Source: Marinobacter nitratireducens
GTDB taxonomy: Bacteria; Pseudomonadota; Gammaproteobacteria; Pseudomonadales; Oleiphilaceae
Length of the DNA: 64,000 nt
Direction: 5' to 3'
Assembly (NCBI RefSeq): GCF_000708045.1
Contig: NZ_ANIE01000006.1
Location: 62,001-126,000 of the forward strand
Below, one piece after another: positions 16,196 to 24,182 of the stretch. The number at the start of each line of letters is the position of its first letter. The stretch's first letter is position 1. Position numbers and translations under genes: made by a program. The notes beneath the pieces are model-generated. The model saw nothing but the letters and a program-made list of their open reading frames with translations, was not told where the DNA came from and searched no databases.

Positions 16196-17347
16196 ATGGC
16201 CGACACTATACGCATCGCAGTCACCCCCGGCGATGGCATTGGCCCCGAAGTCGTAGGCGAAGCGGTAAAGTGCCTCGAGGCACTGCGAGCCAAACACGGT
16301 CTGGCCCTTGAATGGACGCGCTTCCCATGGCCGTCTCATGCCTGGCATGAGGATCACGGTGAATCCTGGCCGGAAGATGCACTTGAGCAACTCCAGAAAT
16401 TTGATGCGATTCTTCTGGGCGCACTGGGTGATCCTGGCCCGGTGGATGATCCGGAACGTTACCTGTTACCCGACAGCATCTCCCTCTCGCCCCTCCTGGA
16501 TATGCGCAAGGGCTTCGACCAGTGGGTTTGTGAACGCCCTGCCCGCTTGCTCCCCGGGGCCCGGCAATACCTCGCCGATGACCGCGCAAGAGACATCGAC
16601 ATGCTGGTTATCCGGGAAAATTCCGAAGGCGAGTATGTCAGCCAGGGCGGCCGCCTCCGCAAAGGCACCCCGGATGAAGTTGCGACTCAGATGGAAGTGT
16701 TCACCCGCAAGGCCACGGACCGCATCATTCGCTATGGATTCGAACAGGCCAGAGCCAGGGCCGCGGACAGGATCAAGGAAAGTCGCACCCGCAGTTTTCG
16801 CACCATTGATGGTCGCACCTGCGAAAGTCAGGTCTGCCTGGTCACCAAACGCAATGCGCTCAGGCATTGGGGCGATATGTACACCGAGGCCTTCGAGGAG
16901 ATCAGCAGGGAATACCCGGACGTGGCGATACACCACGAGTTGGTGGATGCCGCCTGCATGAAGTTTGTTCAGAGCCCCTGGGCCTTCGATGTGGTGGTCG
17001 CCAGCAATCTCCAGGGCGACATCCTCACAGATCTCGCCGCCGTGCTCTCTGGCGGCATGGGGGTGGCCCCCTCCTGCAACCTGAACCCCACCGACCCGGA
17101 CATGCCGTCCATGTTCGAGCCCACTCACGGCAGCGCACCGGACATTGCCGGCCAGGGCCTTGCGGATCCAACGGCGATGCTGTTCACCACGGCACGTATG
17201 CTTGAGTGGCTGGGGCGGAAAGATCCGAACCTGGCAGCCGCGGGCAAGGCGCTGTTCCAAGCGGTCGCGGCTGACCTTGCAGAGAACTCGACACGGCAAC
17301 GGGGTACCCAGGAAATCGGCGCCGCCATCTGTGCACGGCTTGCTTAA
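16196..17347 (+). CDS. Isopropylmalate/tartrate-dehydrogenase-type oxidative decarboxylase
   Basis: A 383-residue member of the isocitrate/isopropylmalate dehydrogenase family, NAD(P)-dependent decarboxylating oxidation of a 2-hydroxy acid. The N-terminal TPGDGIGPEV, the Arg-rich substrate region near 100-150, the catalytic Lys in DAACMKF near 260, and the metal site ASNLQGDILTDL near 270-282 are all present. The sequence is closer in feel to tartrate/D-malate dehydrogenases than to LeuB, and no leuC or leuD lies nearby. AAGGAG precedes the ATG. The aminotransferase at 17451 follows on the same strand after a 103-base gap. Substrate assignment is tentative. Confidence 0.75.
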   Translation: MADTIRIAVTPGDGIGPEVVGEAVKCLEALRAKHGLALEWTRFPWPSHAWHEDHGESWPEDALEQLQKFDAILLGALGDPGPVDDPERYLLPDSISLSPLLDMRKGFDQWVCERPARLLPGARQYLADDRARDIDMLVIRENSEGEYVSQGGRLRKGTPDEVATQMEVFTRKATDRIIRYGFEQARARAADRIKESRTRSFRTIDGRTCESQVCLVTKRNALRHWGDMYTEAFEEISREYPDVAIHHELVDAACMKFVQSPWAFDVVVASNLQGDILTDLAAVLSGGMGVAPSCNLNPTDPDMPSMFEPTHGSAPDIAGQGLADPTAMLFTTARMLEWLGRKDPNLAAAGKALFQAVAADLAENSTRQRGTQEIGAAICARLA

Positions 17348-17450
17348 CGGATTCTCTGAAAATCTCAATTAAATTCGTCATTTGGTTTCAAAAACCGTGT
17401 GACAGGAACTAGTCTCCAAGAGGGACTAAATTCACTTCGGGAGGTATATC

Positions 17451-18710
17451 GTGACCGACCACAAAGGCAAATTGTCACCACTGCTCAAGCAGGCCACAGG
17501 CATCACTGCCGCCAAGGGCGAGGGCGCCTATATCGTTGATCCGGAAGGACGCCGGTATCTCGATTTTACGTCCGGTATCGGGGTTACGAGTACCGGACAT
17601 TGTCATCCGAAGGTGGTGGCGGCGGCCCAAAAGCAGGTCGCCACCATGATTCACGCTCAGGCAACCACCGTCATGAATCCCCGGCTGCCAGAGCTTGCAG
17701 AAAAACTGGGCGAACTGACCCCTGACCCGCTGAACGCCTTCTTCTTCTCCAACGCCGGGACCGAGGTTGCCGAAGGCGCCATCCGCCTGGTTCGGCAGGT
17801 TACCGGCCGACCCAATATCATTGTGTTTCACGGCGGCTTCCATGGCCGGACCATGGGTTCCCTGTCACTGACGACCTCGAGCGTAGGGCTTCGCGCCGGT
17901 GTCAGCCCGATGATGGGCGGCGTCGTTGTATCTCCATTCCCCCATGCATTCCACTATGGCTGGAGCCTCGATGAAGCAACCGACTTCTGCCTGAAGGAAC
18001 TGGATCGTATTTTTGTTACCTACTCCGCCCCGAAAGAAACCGCGGCCATGCTTATCGAGCCGGTTCAGGGCGAAGGTGGTTATGTACCTTCCAATACCCG
18101 TTTCATGCAGGGGCTGCGAGAGCGCTGCGACAAGCATGGCATCATGCTGGTGTTCGACGAGGTACAAGCCGGCTTCGGTCGCAGTGGCAAGTTCTGGGCT
18201 CACGATCACTTTGGCGTCACACCTGACGCGATCATGATCGCAAAAGGCCTGGCCAGCGGCTTCCCGATTTCTGCATTGGCCGCCTCGGAAGAGACCATGG
18301 CCAAAGGCTGGCCCGGTTCCCAAGGCGGCACCTACGGCGGAAACGCGGTTTCGGCCGCAGCGGCCATTGCCACCATCGATGTCATACGGGAGGAAGGCCT
18401 GGTTGAAAATGCGGAGCGCATGGGCAAACGCCTCCGGGACAATCTTCACACGCTGAAAAAAGACTACCCGGATATGGCCGATGTGCGCGGCATGGGGCTG
18501 ATGCTTGGTGTCGAAATGCGCCGGGGCGATTGCCCGGATGGCGATCGTGCCGCTGGCATCCTGAAAGAGTGCGAGAAACGCGGGCTGTTGATGCTGCGTT
18601 GCGGCCCATACGGCGAGATTGTCCGTTGGTTACCGCCACTTATCGTCACCCAGGCGCAGATCGATGAGGCCACGGGCATTTTCGAGGAGGCCCTGAAAGC
18701 CACCGCGTAA
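17451..18710 (+). CDS. Class III PLP aminotransferase, GabT-like
   Basis: A 419-residue omega-aminotransferase that moves an amino group from 4-aminobutyrate, acetylornithine or a similar compound to 2-oxoglutarate or pyruvate. Seen: GIGVTSTGHCHPKV near 43, HGGFHGRTMGSL near 130, EPVQGEGGY near 203, FDEVQAGFGRSG near 234, and the Schiff-base Lys265 in MIAKGLASGFP. Start is GTG with GGGAGG upstream. A strong terminator follows at 18731. It may be co-expressed with the upstream dehydrogenase, though the 103-base gap leaves room for its own promoter. The exact amine donor cannot be read. Confidence 0.82.
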   Translation: MTDHKGKLSPLLKQATGITAAKGEGAYIVDPEGRRYLDFTSGIGVTSTGHCHPKVVAAAQKQVATMIHAQATTVMNPRLPELAEKLGELTPDPLNAFFFSNAGTEVAEGAIRLVRQVTGRPNIIVFHGGFHGRTMGSLSLTTSSVGLRAGVSPMMGGVVVSPFPHAFHYGWSLDEATDFCLKELDRIFVTYSAPKETAAMLIEPVQGEGGYVPSNTRFMQGLRERCDKHGIMLVFDEVQAGFGRSGKFWAHDHFGVTPDAIMIAKGLASGFPISALAASEETMAKGWPGSQGGTYGGNAVSAAAAIATIDVIREEGLVENAERMGKRLRDNLHTLKKDYPDMADVRGMGLMLGVEMRRGDCPDGDRAAGILKECEKRGLLMLRCGPYGEIVRWLPPLIVTQAQIDEATGIFEEALKATA

Positions 18711-18730
18711 CGCACCGGCAAACCGGCAAC

Positions 18731-18765
18731 AAAAAAGGCAGGCTCCTTGTGGACCTGCCTTTTTT
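18731..18765. terminator. Bidirectional rho-independent terminator
   Basis: AAAAAAGGCAGG, an 11-base loop, then CCTGCCTTTTTT: a perfect 12-base stem with T-runs on both strands. It lies between the convergent aminotransferase and DUF1439 lipoprotein genes and can serve both. Confidence 0.92.
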
Positions 18766-18783
18766 CAGTTTGTGACCACTGAC

Positions 18784-19356
18784 TTACTGATCGGCCATGA
18801 CAAACTCGAGTCGACCGGGAGCCACACGGATATCCACCGGCATCATGCCAAACATTTTCTGTGCCGGATCTGCTTCATCCAGCCGATACACCGGCATGGT
18901 CTCAAGCATCTGGGCCACCACCCGCATCACACTGTCGGTGACTGGTGCCAGATCCCCTTTGAACAACGGTGAATCAATGCTGCTCTCAAGCAACTGCAAG
19001 CGGCGGATGAAGACCGCCTTCTCCTGACTGTCATAGACCGGAGCCCCCTCCACTTTCAACGCGATATCCACCGGAATCTTCGCCAGCATTGCGTTCAGGG
19101 CAACCTGCCCTTTCACATCAATGACCGCCACATCGCGACCATCGGGTCCCAGAGTAATGTCCGCATCGTTCAGACTGAGGCTCAGGGGCGAGCCACTCTG
19201 CAGTTGTTGCTTGTCGTAATCACTGACTACGCCCTGGAGGTGGCGCTCCAGTTCGCCTTCGGAAATCGAATAGGGGGAAAAGCTGGCACACCCGCTCGTC
19301 AACGCCAGTGTGGCCAGGCCAAGCACCGCCAGCCCTTTCATTAAGGTTGTTTTCAT
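18784..19356 (-). CDS. DUF1439 (YceB-like) lipoprotein
   Basis: A 190-residue exported lipoprotein. Signal peptide 1-22 with lipobox LTSGC, acylated Cys23; Ala-Ser follow, which predicts sorting to the outer membrane. The rest matches DUF1439, as in E. coli YceB, a tubular lipid-binding-like fold: ISEGELERHLQ near 32 and a string of beta-strands with DVAVIDVKGQVALNAML. The function of the family is not established. It is convergent with the aminotransferase across a shared terminator. Confidence 0.82.
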   Translation of the reverse strand: MKTTLMKGLAVLGLATLALTSGCASFSPYSISEGELERHLQGVVSDYDKQQLQSGSPLSLSLNDADITLGPDGRDVAVIDVKGQVALNAMLAKIPVDIALKVEGAPVYDSQEKAVFIRRLQLLESSIDSPLFKGDLAPVTDSVMRVVAQMLETMPVYRLDEADPAQKMFGMMPVDIRVAPGRLEFVMADQ

Positions 19357-19468
19357 TGCTCGTCTCCATGGAACCTGACTTAATCCTGCGCCAAGGGACG
19401 CGTTCAGGCAACTATTGGGGGTTACTATTCGGCAAGGAAGGCCCGGTCAGACAGAAGAACCTGGGCGA

Positions 19469-19660
19469 TTACTCGCTTTCGGCCCAGGCTTGAACGTGGG
19501 GAGTAAGGTCATCATCAATCGTGACGTGCAGCACAATGGGCTGACAGCACACCTGGCAGTCCTCAACATACTGCTGCTCCGGTACGGAAGGGTCGACGCT
19601 GATGTCCAGCGTCTCCCAACAGTACGGACATTGGATGAGAACCGAGTCCAGGGCAGACAT
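19469..19660 (-). CDS. CPXCG-motif cysteine-rich zinc-ribbon protein
   Basis: A 63-residue acidic protein with two Cys pairs, Cys11/Cys14 (CPYC) and Cys35/Cys38 (CQVC, followed by another Cys), forming a small zinc ribbon. It corresponds to the conserved small 'CPXCG motif' family common in gammaproteobacteria; the role is unknown. The second half, IVLHVTIDDD, is typical. It starts 8 bases downstream of the aminotransferase stop on the same strand and is probably co-transcribed with it. Confidence 0.8.
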   Translation of the reverse strand: MSALDSVLIQCPYCWETLDISVDPSVPEQQYVEDCQVCCQPIVLHVTIDDDLTPHVQAWAESE

Positions 19661-19668
19661 CTCGCGAC

Positions 19669-20895
19669 TCAGAACTGCTGCTTGGCCATCCAGGGAATGA
19701 TCCTGTCGAACGCTTCCTCCAGCTTTTCGCAGGTCGTGGAGAAACTGATGCGCACGGCGTTCGTGGATTCCTCACCGAAGGCATCCCCCGGAACGACGCA
19801 GACGCCAGTCTCCTTAAGCATTCGCAGCGCCAGATCCGAGCCATCGACGTGGGGCGGCAAGTCCGGAAACGCGAAAAAGGCGCCGCCAGGCTTGTAGCCT
19901 GTCATGTAGGGTGTCTGATCAATCAGCTCTACGACCTTATCGCGTCGTTCACGATAGATGTTGACCATGTCCTGTACGCATTGCTGATCACCAGTCAGTG
20001 CTGCCACACCCGCAAACTGAGACGGCGTGTTAGCCACCGAGGTGGTGAACATGTGGTAGCGACGCAGGGACTTGATGGCCGCCTGGCTGGAGATAACCCA
20101 CCCTACCCGCAGGCCAGCCATACTGTAGGTCTTGGAAAAGCTGGAAATACACATGATGTTATCCAGGTCCATGGAGCAGTTCAGGACACTGGCAAAATCA
20201 TCATCGTCGAAAATCAGGTGGTCATAGACTTCGTCGGCATAGACCTGAATGCCGCGGTACGCACACTCCTCCAGAATGGTCTCCACCGTCGTCCGGGGAT
20301 AGACCGCACCAGTGGGGTTATTCGGATTGTTCAGGATCAACGCAAAGGTGCGGGAGCCCATTGCGCGTATCACCTCGTCCGGATCAAGCTGGTGATCATT
20401 TTCCGCACGGGTCGGAATAAACTTCACCTCGCCGCCGTTCATCCGGATCAATGGCGCGTAAAGAAGGAACGACGGGTCTGTAACCAGGAACTGCCGCCCG
20501 GGCGCTGAGGTCGCCGAGATCGCGAGGTACATTGCCTCGGTGGCACCACTGGTAATCAGGATGTTGTCCCGAGTCAGCTTACGGTTGTATCGCTTGCCGT
20601 AATAGTCGCGCAGGGCCACCAGTAACTCCGGCAGGCCAGCATCCATGGTGTAGCCTGTCTGGCCGGCATGGAGCGCATCGATATACGCGTCCACGATGTG
20701 CTTCGGTGTCGGGAGATCCGGCTGACCGATCGACAGATGAATCACATCTTTCATGGTCGCCGCCATGTTGACCATCCGGCGGATACCCGGCACCGGGATC
20801 GCCTGCATGGCAGGGTTCCAACTGGCCTTGTTCTTGCGATACTTCACCTTACGGGGTCTGCTCTGGCCGGTATCCTTGTTGGCGGCTTCTGCCAT
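19669..20895 (-). CDS. Class I/II PLP-dependent aminotransferase
   Basis: A 408-residue fold-type I aminotransferase of the aspartate/alanine aminotransferase group. Substrate-binding and PLP residues: SGATEAMYL near 116, NNPNNPTGA at 189-197 (Asn contact), DEVYDHL at 221-227 (Asp-Tyr pair), and Schiff-base Lys255 in SFSKTYSMAGLRVGW. A Lys/Arg-rich N-terminal tail of about 25 residues precedes the fold. ATG at 20895 has a near-ideal CAGGAGG; the frame is open 45 bases further. Substrate not readable from motifs. Co-directional with the zinc-ribbon gene downstream. Confidence 0.83.
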   Translation of the reverse strand: MAEAANKDTGQSRPRKVKYRKNKASWNPAMQAIPVPGIRRMVNMAATMKDVIHLSIGQPDLPTPKHIVDAYIDALHAGQTGYTMDAGLPELLVALRDYYGKRYNRKLTRDNILITSGATEAMYLAISATSAPGRQFLVTDPSFLLYAPLIRMNGGEVKFIPTRAENDHQLDPDEVIRAMGSRTFALILNNPNNPTGAVYPRTTVETILEECAYRGIQVYADEVYDHLIFDDDDFASVLNCSMDLDNIMCISSFSKTYSMAGLRVGWVISSQAAIKSLRRYHMFTTSVANTPSQFAGVAALTGDQQCVQDMVNIYRERRDKVVELIDQTPYMTGYKPGGAFFAFPDLPPHVDGSDLALRMLKETGVCVVPGDAFGEESTNAVRISFSTTCEKLEEAFDRIIPWMAKQQF

Positions 20896-21058
20896 AAAAA
20901 CCTCCTGCAAACGAGGGAAAACAAAGTAGGGAGCTTCCATTGCAGACTAGTCAGTAAATTCAGGCTCTACAAGGGAAAATTTGACCCAACACACAAGGCA
21001 AACCAGACTGTATCTAACCCCTCATTCTCTTTGCAGTTTTCAGTCAGGTGGAGGACCG

Positions 21059-22039
21059 ATGTCTCAGCAAAACAAACCCGTGGTTACCATACTCACTGCC
21101 CCGGGTGAGCCGGAACCACCAGGCACTGACGCCATCAGCGCGAGGGCTGAGGTCCGGTTTGCCTGCGATGAGCAGACCTTGCGTGACACCCTGCCCGGAA
21201 CCGATGTCATGATGGTGACGGATTTCCGGACTGAAGCGCTGGAGGCGGCCTGGTCATCGGCAAACCAGCTGAAATGGATTCACGCCACCAGTGCCGGTGT
21301 GGATGCCCTGATGTTCCCTGCCCTGATCAGCAGTGATGTGGTCGTGACCAACGCCCGCGGAATTTTCGATCGGACCATTGCCGAGTATGTGCTTTGCACC
21401 ATTCTGATGTTTGCCAAGGATTTCCCGGCATCGATCCGGCTGCAGATCAATCATGAGTGGAAACACCGGGATACTGAGAGAGCGGAAGGCAAGCAGGTGC
21501 TGGTGGTCGGCGCGGGCTCCATCGGCCGGCAGATAGGTCGTTTGGTTGGCGCCGCAGGCCTGAGCGCACATGGCATCGCCCGCAAACCCAGACATGACGA
21601 TCCGGATTTCGTCGCCGTGCACGGCAATGACGAACTATTCAATCAACTCGGCCATTCGGATTATGTGGTCATTGCGGCCCCACTGACACCGCAGACGGAA
21701 GGCCTGTTTGATGCCAAGGCGTTCAAAGCGATGAAGAATTCGGCGCGGCTGATAAACATTGGCCGGGGGCCGATCGTCAAAACGGATGATCTGGTGGCTG
21801 CGTTGGAGTCCGGGGAGATCGCGGGCGCAGGGCTGGATGTGTTCGAGGAGGAACCGCTGCCGGCAGATCATCCTCTGTGGGATATGGAAAACGTCACCAT
21901 GACCGCGCATATGGCGGGTGATTTTATCGGCTGGAAGCGGGCCCTCACGGACCAGTTCCTGGAGAATTTCGACCACTGGCACAAAGGGCAGGCGTTGTTT
22001 AACCTGGTCAACAAGGAGCTTGGGTACGCCGGGAGCTAG
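21059..22039 (+). CDS. D-2-hydroxyacid dehydrogenase
   Basis: A 326-residue NAD(P)-dependent dehydrogenase of the D-isomer-specific family (glyoxylate/hydroxypyruvate-reductase-like). Seen: nucleotide-binding VVGAGSIGRQIGR near 148-160, the catalytic Arg in INIGRGPIVK near 240, Glu in LDVFEEEPLP near 268, and His in TAHMAG near 287. ATG at 21059 has GGTGGAGG upstream; the in-frame extension upstream is unlikely. It is divergent from the aminotransferase at 20895. Substrate is uncertain. A dispersed-repeat copy follows immediately after its stop. Confidence 0.85.
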   Translation: MSQQNKPVVTILTAPGEPEPPGTDAISARAEVRFACDEQTLRDTLPGTDVMMVTDFRTEALEAAWSSANQLKWIHATSAGVDALMFPALISSDVVVTNARGIFDRTIAEYVLCTILMFAKDFPASIRLQINHEWKHRDTERAEGKQVLVVGAGSIGRQIGRLVGAAGLSAHGIARKPRHDDPDFVAVHGNDELFNQLGHSDYVVIAAPLTPQTEGLFDAKAFKAMKNSARLINIGRGPIVKTDDLVAALESGEIAGAGLDVFEEEPLPADHPLWDMENVTMTAHMAGDFIGWKRALTDQFLENFDHWHKGQALFNLVNKELGYAGS

Positions 22040-22076
22040 GCTCGCTTTGCACTAGCTCCGGAGCCACCGGTGACAG

Positions 22077-22155
22077 GGGCTCCCAAAACACGCTGTAGCT
22101 ACACCCCTGTACGCTCTGCTCCGCCATCCATGGCTCCGCAAGGTTTTGTCAGCCC
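22077..22155. repeat. Third copy of the dispersed inverted-repeat core
   Basis: 22118-22140 matches the core of element A (12343-12365) at 22 of 23 bases (one C to A change). The flanks pair as shorter arms: 22077-22089 with 22143-22155, 11 of 13 bases. The right arm covers the stop codon and final codons of the convergent desaturase gene, so the element sits exactly in the gap between two convergent genes and may act as their terminator. Confidence 0.65.
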
Positions 22156-23237
22156 ACCGAAGCGGCAGCGTATTTCTTTTGCAACGGCATCAGATCGAAC
22201 ACCCTTTCCGGATTGTTCGGGTCCACCAGCTCCGTCGATGATTTATAAACCCTGGGCGTGGTGTACAGGAGTCTCAAGGCAGTGCTGTGAGGCATGGCCA
22301 TGTAGCGTTCGCCGTGATTCGTTTCCAGCCACTGCCGCACCCGCGGGGCCTTGTTGGAGGACATTTTCGGGAAGAAGTGGTGCTCCACATGATGGCTAAA
22401 GCGGAAGTGCAACCTGTCTAACAGCGGGTGGCTACGCAAGCTCATGGAGTTGTCCAGCGGGTTGTTCGTTGCGGTCTGGGGGCGCAGGAAATGGTTGGTA
22501 AGTATGTACCCTTGTCCCAATGCATTGGCAACCATGAAGGGCACCAGCACGGTAAACAAGGCCAGAGGACCGGAAATGACAGCCAGCGCCGTCCAGAGTG
22601 CGATGCAGACAAATACCTGACGGATGGCACGGGTCCGGTCGAAGCCTTTGAACTGCTTGCGTCGCTTCGCCTGCAGCCAGAGCACGAGCTGGGCGTGGAA
22701 GGTGAATGAGTAGGTCAGGAACAGGTAGCTGTACCAGGTACCAGAACCGGGCGCCAGCTTTGTGAATTTTTTCTGTTTCGGGTCCGAATTGTAGCGGCGC
22801 ATGGTGCCGAAGCTGTCCGGGTCGACATCTCCCTGATTGGTATTGCCGTGATGGATAACATTGTGCCACTTGCGCCAGAACTCGGGCGGAACCAGCAGCG
22901 GTCCGAAGCCAAGCCAGCCGAAAAAGTTCTGCCAACGCCGGCTCATGCCCAGCGCCCCATGCAATACCTCGTGGGCCAGCAGCGCCTGACAGCCGATGGT
23001 ATGCCCCACCAGTAACCCGAGGCACAGGTTGACGTACCATGGCAGCCCCGCCAGCAGGATTGTTGCCATTCCACTCCATATAATCAGTTGCAGCGGCAGG
23101 AACCAGACCACCCGCCAGGACTGGGGAGCAAAGGTATCTTTCGGCAACTCTCTCTTCATCCGATCACGGAGTTCCCGCTCATCGGGCTTCCCAAATATCG
23201 GCTTGCCCGAAGTGTCGGGCTTTACGACTGCATTCAT
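22149..23237 (-). CDS. Membrane fatty-acid desaturase
   Basis: A 362-residue integral-membrane di-iron desaturase, which inserts a double bond into an acyl chain. The three His boxes are present: HEVLHG near 88, HNVIHHGN near 128, and HHVEHHFFP near 280. Four main hydrophobic helices (about 45-80 and 190-235) surround them. The last box of HxxHH type and the soluble C-terminus place it with acyl-lipid or acyl-CoA desaturases. Regiochemistry cannot be told. ATG at 23237. The stop codon lies inside the repeat copy at 22077-22155. The fatty acyl-CoA reductase and plsB also lie in the window, but not in one operon with it. Confidence 0.85.
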   Translation of the reverse strand: MNAVVKPDTSGKPIFGKPDERELRDRMKRELPKDTFAPQSWRVVWFLPLQLIIWSGMATILLAGLPWYVNLCLGLLVGHTIGCQALLAHEVLHGALGMSRRWQNFFGWLGFGPLLVPPEFWRKWHNVIHHGNTNQGDVDPDSFGTMRRYNSDPKQKKFTKLAPGSGTWYSYLFLTYSFTFHAQLVLWLQAKRRKQFKGFDRTRAIRQVFVCIALWTALAVISGPLALFTVLVPFMVANALGQGYILTNHFLRPQTATNNPLDNSMSLRSHPLLDRLHFRFSHHVEHHFFPKMSSNKAPRVRQWLETNHGERYMAMPHSTALRLLYTTPRVYKSSTELVDPNNPERVFDLMPLQKKYAAASVG

Positions 23238-23424
23238 TCGGCACCTGCCATTTGCTCAATCACAGAAAATTCATTTCAGAGTACAACTGTGCGCTGAATT
23301 TACACAACTTCAGAAGAATTAACAACAGCGGCAATATTAATGAGGTTTAACAAGGCCCAAAAAGAGAACAGTCGTACCAATTAAAAGAAAATCATCGGAA
23401 GAGGCACACAGGGAGGGCAACAAA

Positions 23425-23450
23425 AAACGGGAGCCCGAAGGCTCCCGTTT
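23425..23450. terminator. Rho-independent terminator after the response regulator
   Basis: AAACGGGAGCC, loop CGAA, GGCTCCCGTTT: an 11-base perfect stem with A/T-rich ends. It follows the minus-strand regulator gene (stop at 23476) and lies 187 bases upstream of the desaturase start. On the minus strand the hairpin is followed by TTTG. Confidence 0.85.
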
Positions 23451-23475
23451 CAAAGAAATCCGAAAACGCGTTTGG

Positions 23476-24141
23476 TCAGCTACCAGACAGCGACTGGTCC
23501 GACGGATCGATTTCCATCTGCTGAATGGCAATGACTGCCTGGGTGCGGTTACGAACCCCCAGTTTCCGGAATACGGCAGTAATGTGGGCCTTGATTGTGG
23601 CTTCCGAGACATCAAGGTCGTAGGCGATCTGCTTGTTCAGAAGCCCCTCGGCCAACATACCCAGCACCCGGAATTGCTGCGGCGTCAGTGACGCCAGCTT
23701 TTCGGAGAAGTCCGTGGCATCAGTTTGCATGCGTTCGATCTTTTCCGCCACACCTTCTGGCAGCCAGACATCCCCTTCCAGGACAGCCTGAATTGCTTCG
23801 GTGATGGTTGGCAGTGGCGCTGACTTCGGAATGAAGCCAGACGCCCCATAGTCGATCGAACGACGCATAACCTGCAATTCCTCGGAGCCTGACACAACGA
23901 CCACAGGTAACCCGGGGTACTGCCCTCGCATAAAGACCAGCCCGGAGAAACCGTGGGCTCCCGGCATATTCAAGTCCAACAGGACCAGATCTGCATCGGG
24001 ATGCGACTCAACCGCCGCCTGCAGTGACTTGATGCTATCGACTTCAACCGTCTCGGCATCCGGTACCGCCTGACTGACCGCTTGCTTCAATGCTGCACGA
24101 AACAGCGGGTGATCATCAGCGACGATAATTGTTTGTGCCAT
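23476..24141 (-). CDS. LuxR/NarL-family response regulator, ErdR/CrbR-like
   Basis: A 221-residue response regulator: receiver domain (1-120) with Asp9-Asp10, phospho-acceptor Asp56 (LLDLNMPG) and Lys in FIPKSAP near 107; then a LuxR helix-turn-helix (about 148-210: LTPQQFRVLGMLAEGLLNKQ, EATIKAHI). It lies 41 bases downstream of acs on the same strand. In Pseudomonas and Vibrio, response regulators of this type (ErdR, CrbR) activate acs when acetate or ethanol is the carbon source. That makes control of the adjacent acs the likely role here. The cognate sensor kinase is not in this window. Confidence 0.85.
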   Translation of the reverse strand: MAQTIIVADDHPLFRAALKQAVSQAVPDAETVEVDSIKSLQAAVESHPDADLVLLDLNMPGAHGFSGLVFMRGQYPGLPVVVVSGSEELQVMRRSIDYGASGFIPKSAPLPTITEAIQAVLEGDVWLPEGVAEKIERMQTDATDFSEKLASLTPQQFRVLGMLAEGLLNKQIAYDLDVSEATIKAHITAVFRKLGVRNRTQAVIAIQQMEIDPSDQSLSGS

Positions 24142-24182
24142 TCAAACCTTCCTTACAGGTTAATGTTACTCACCAGATCATA

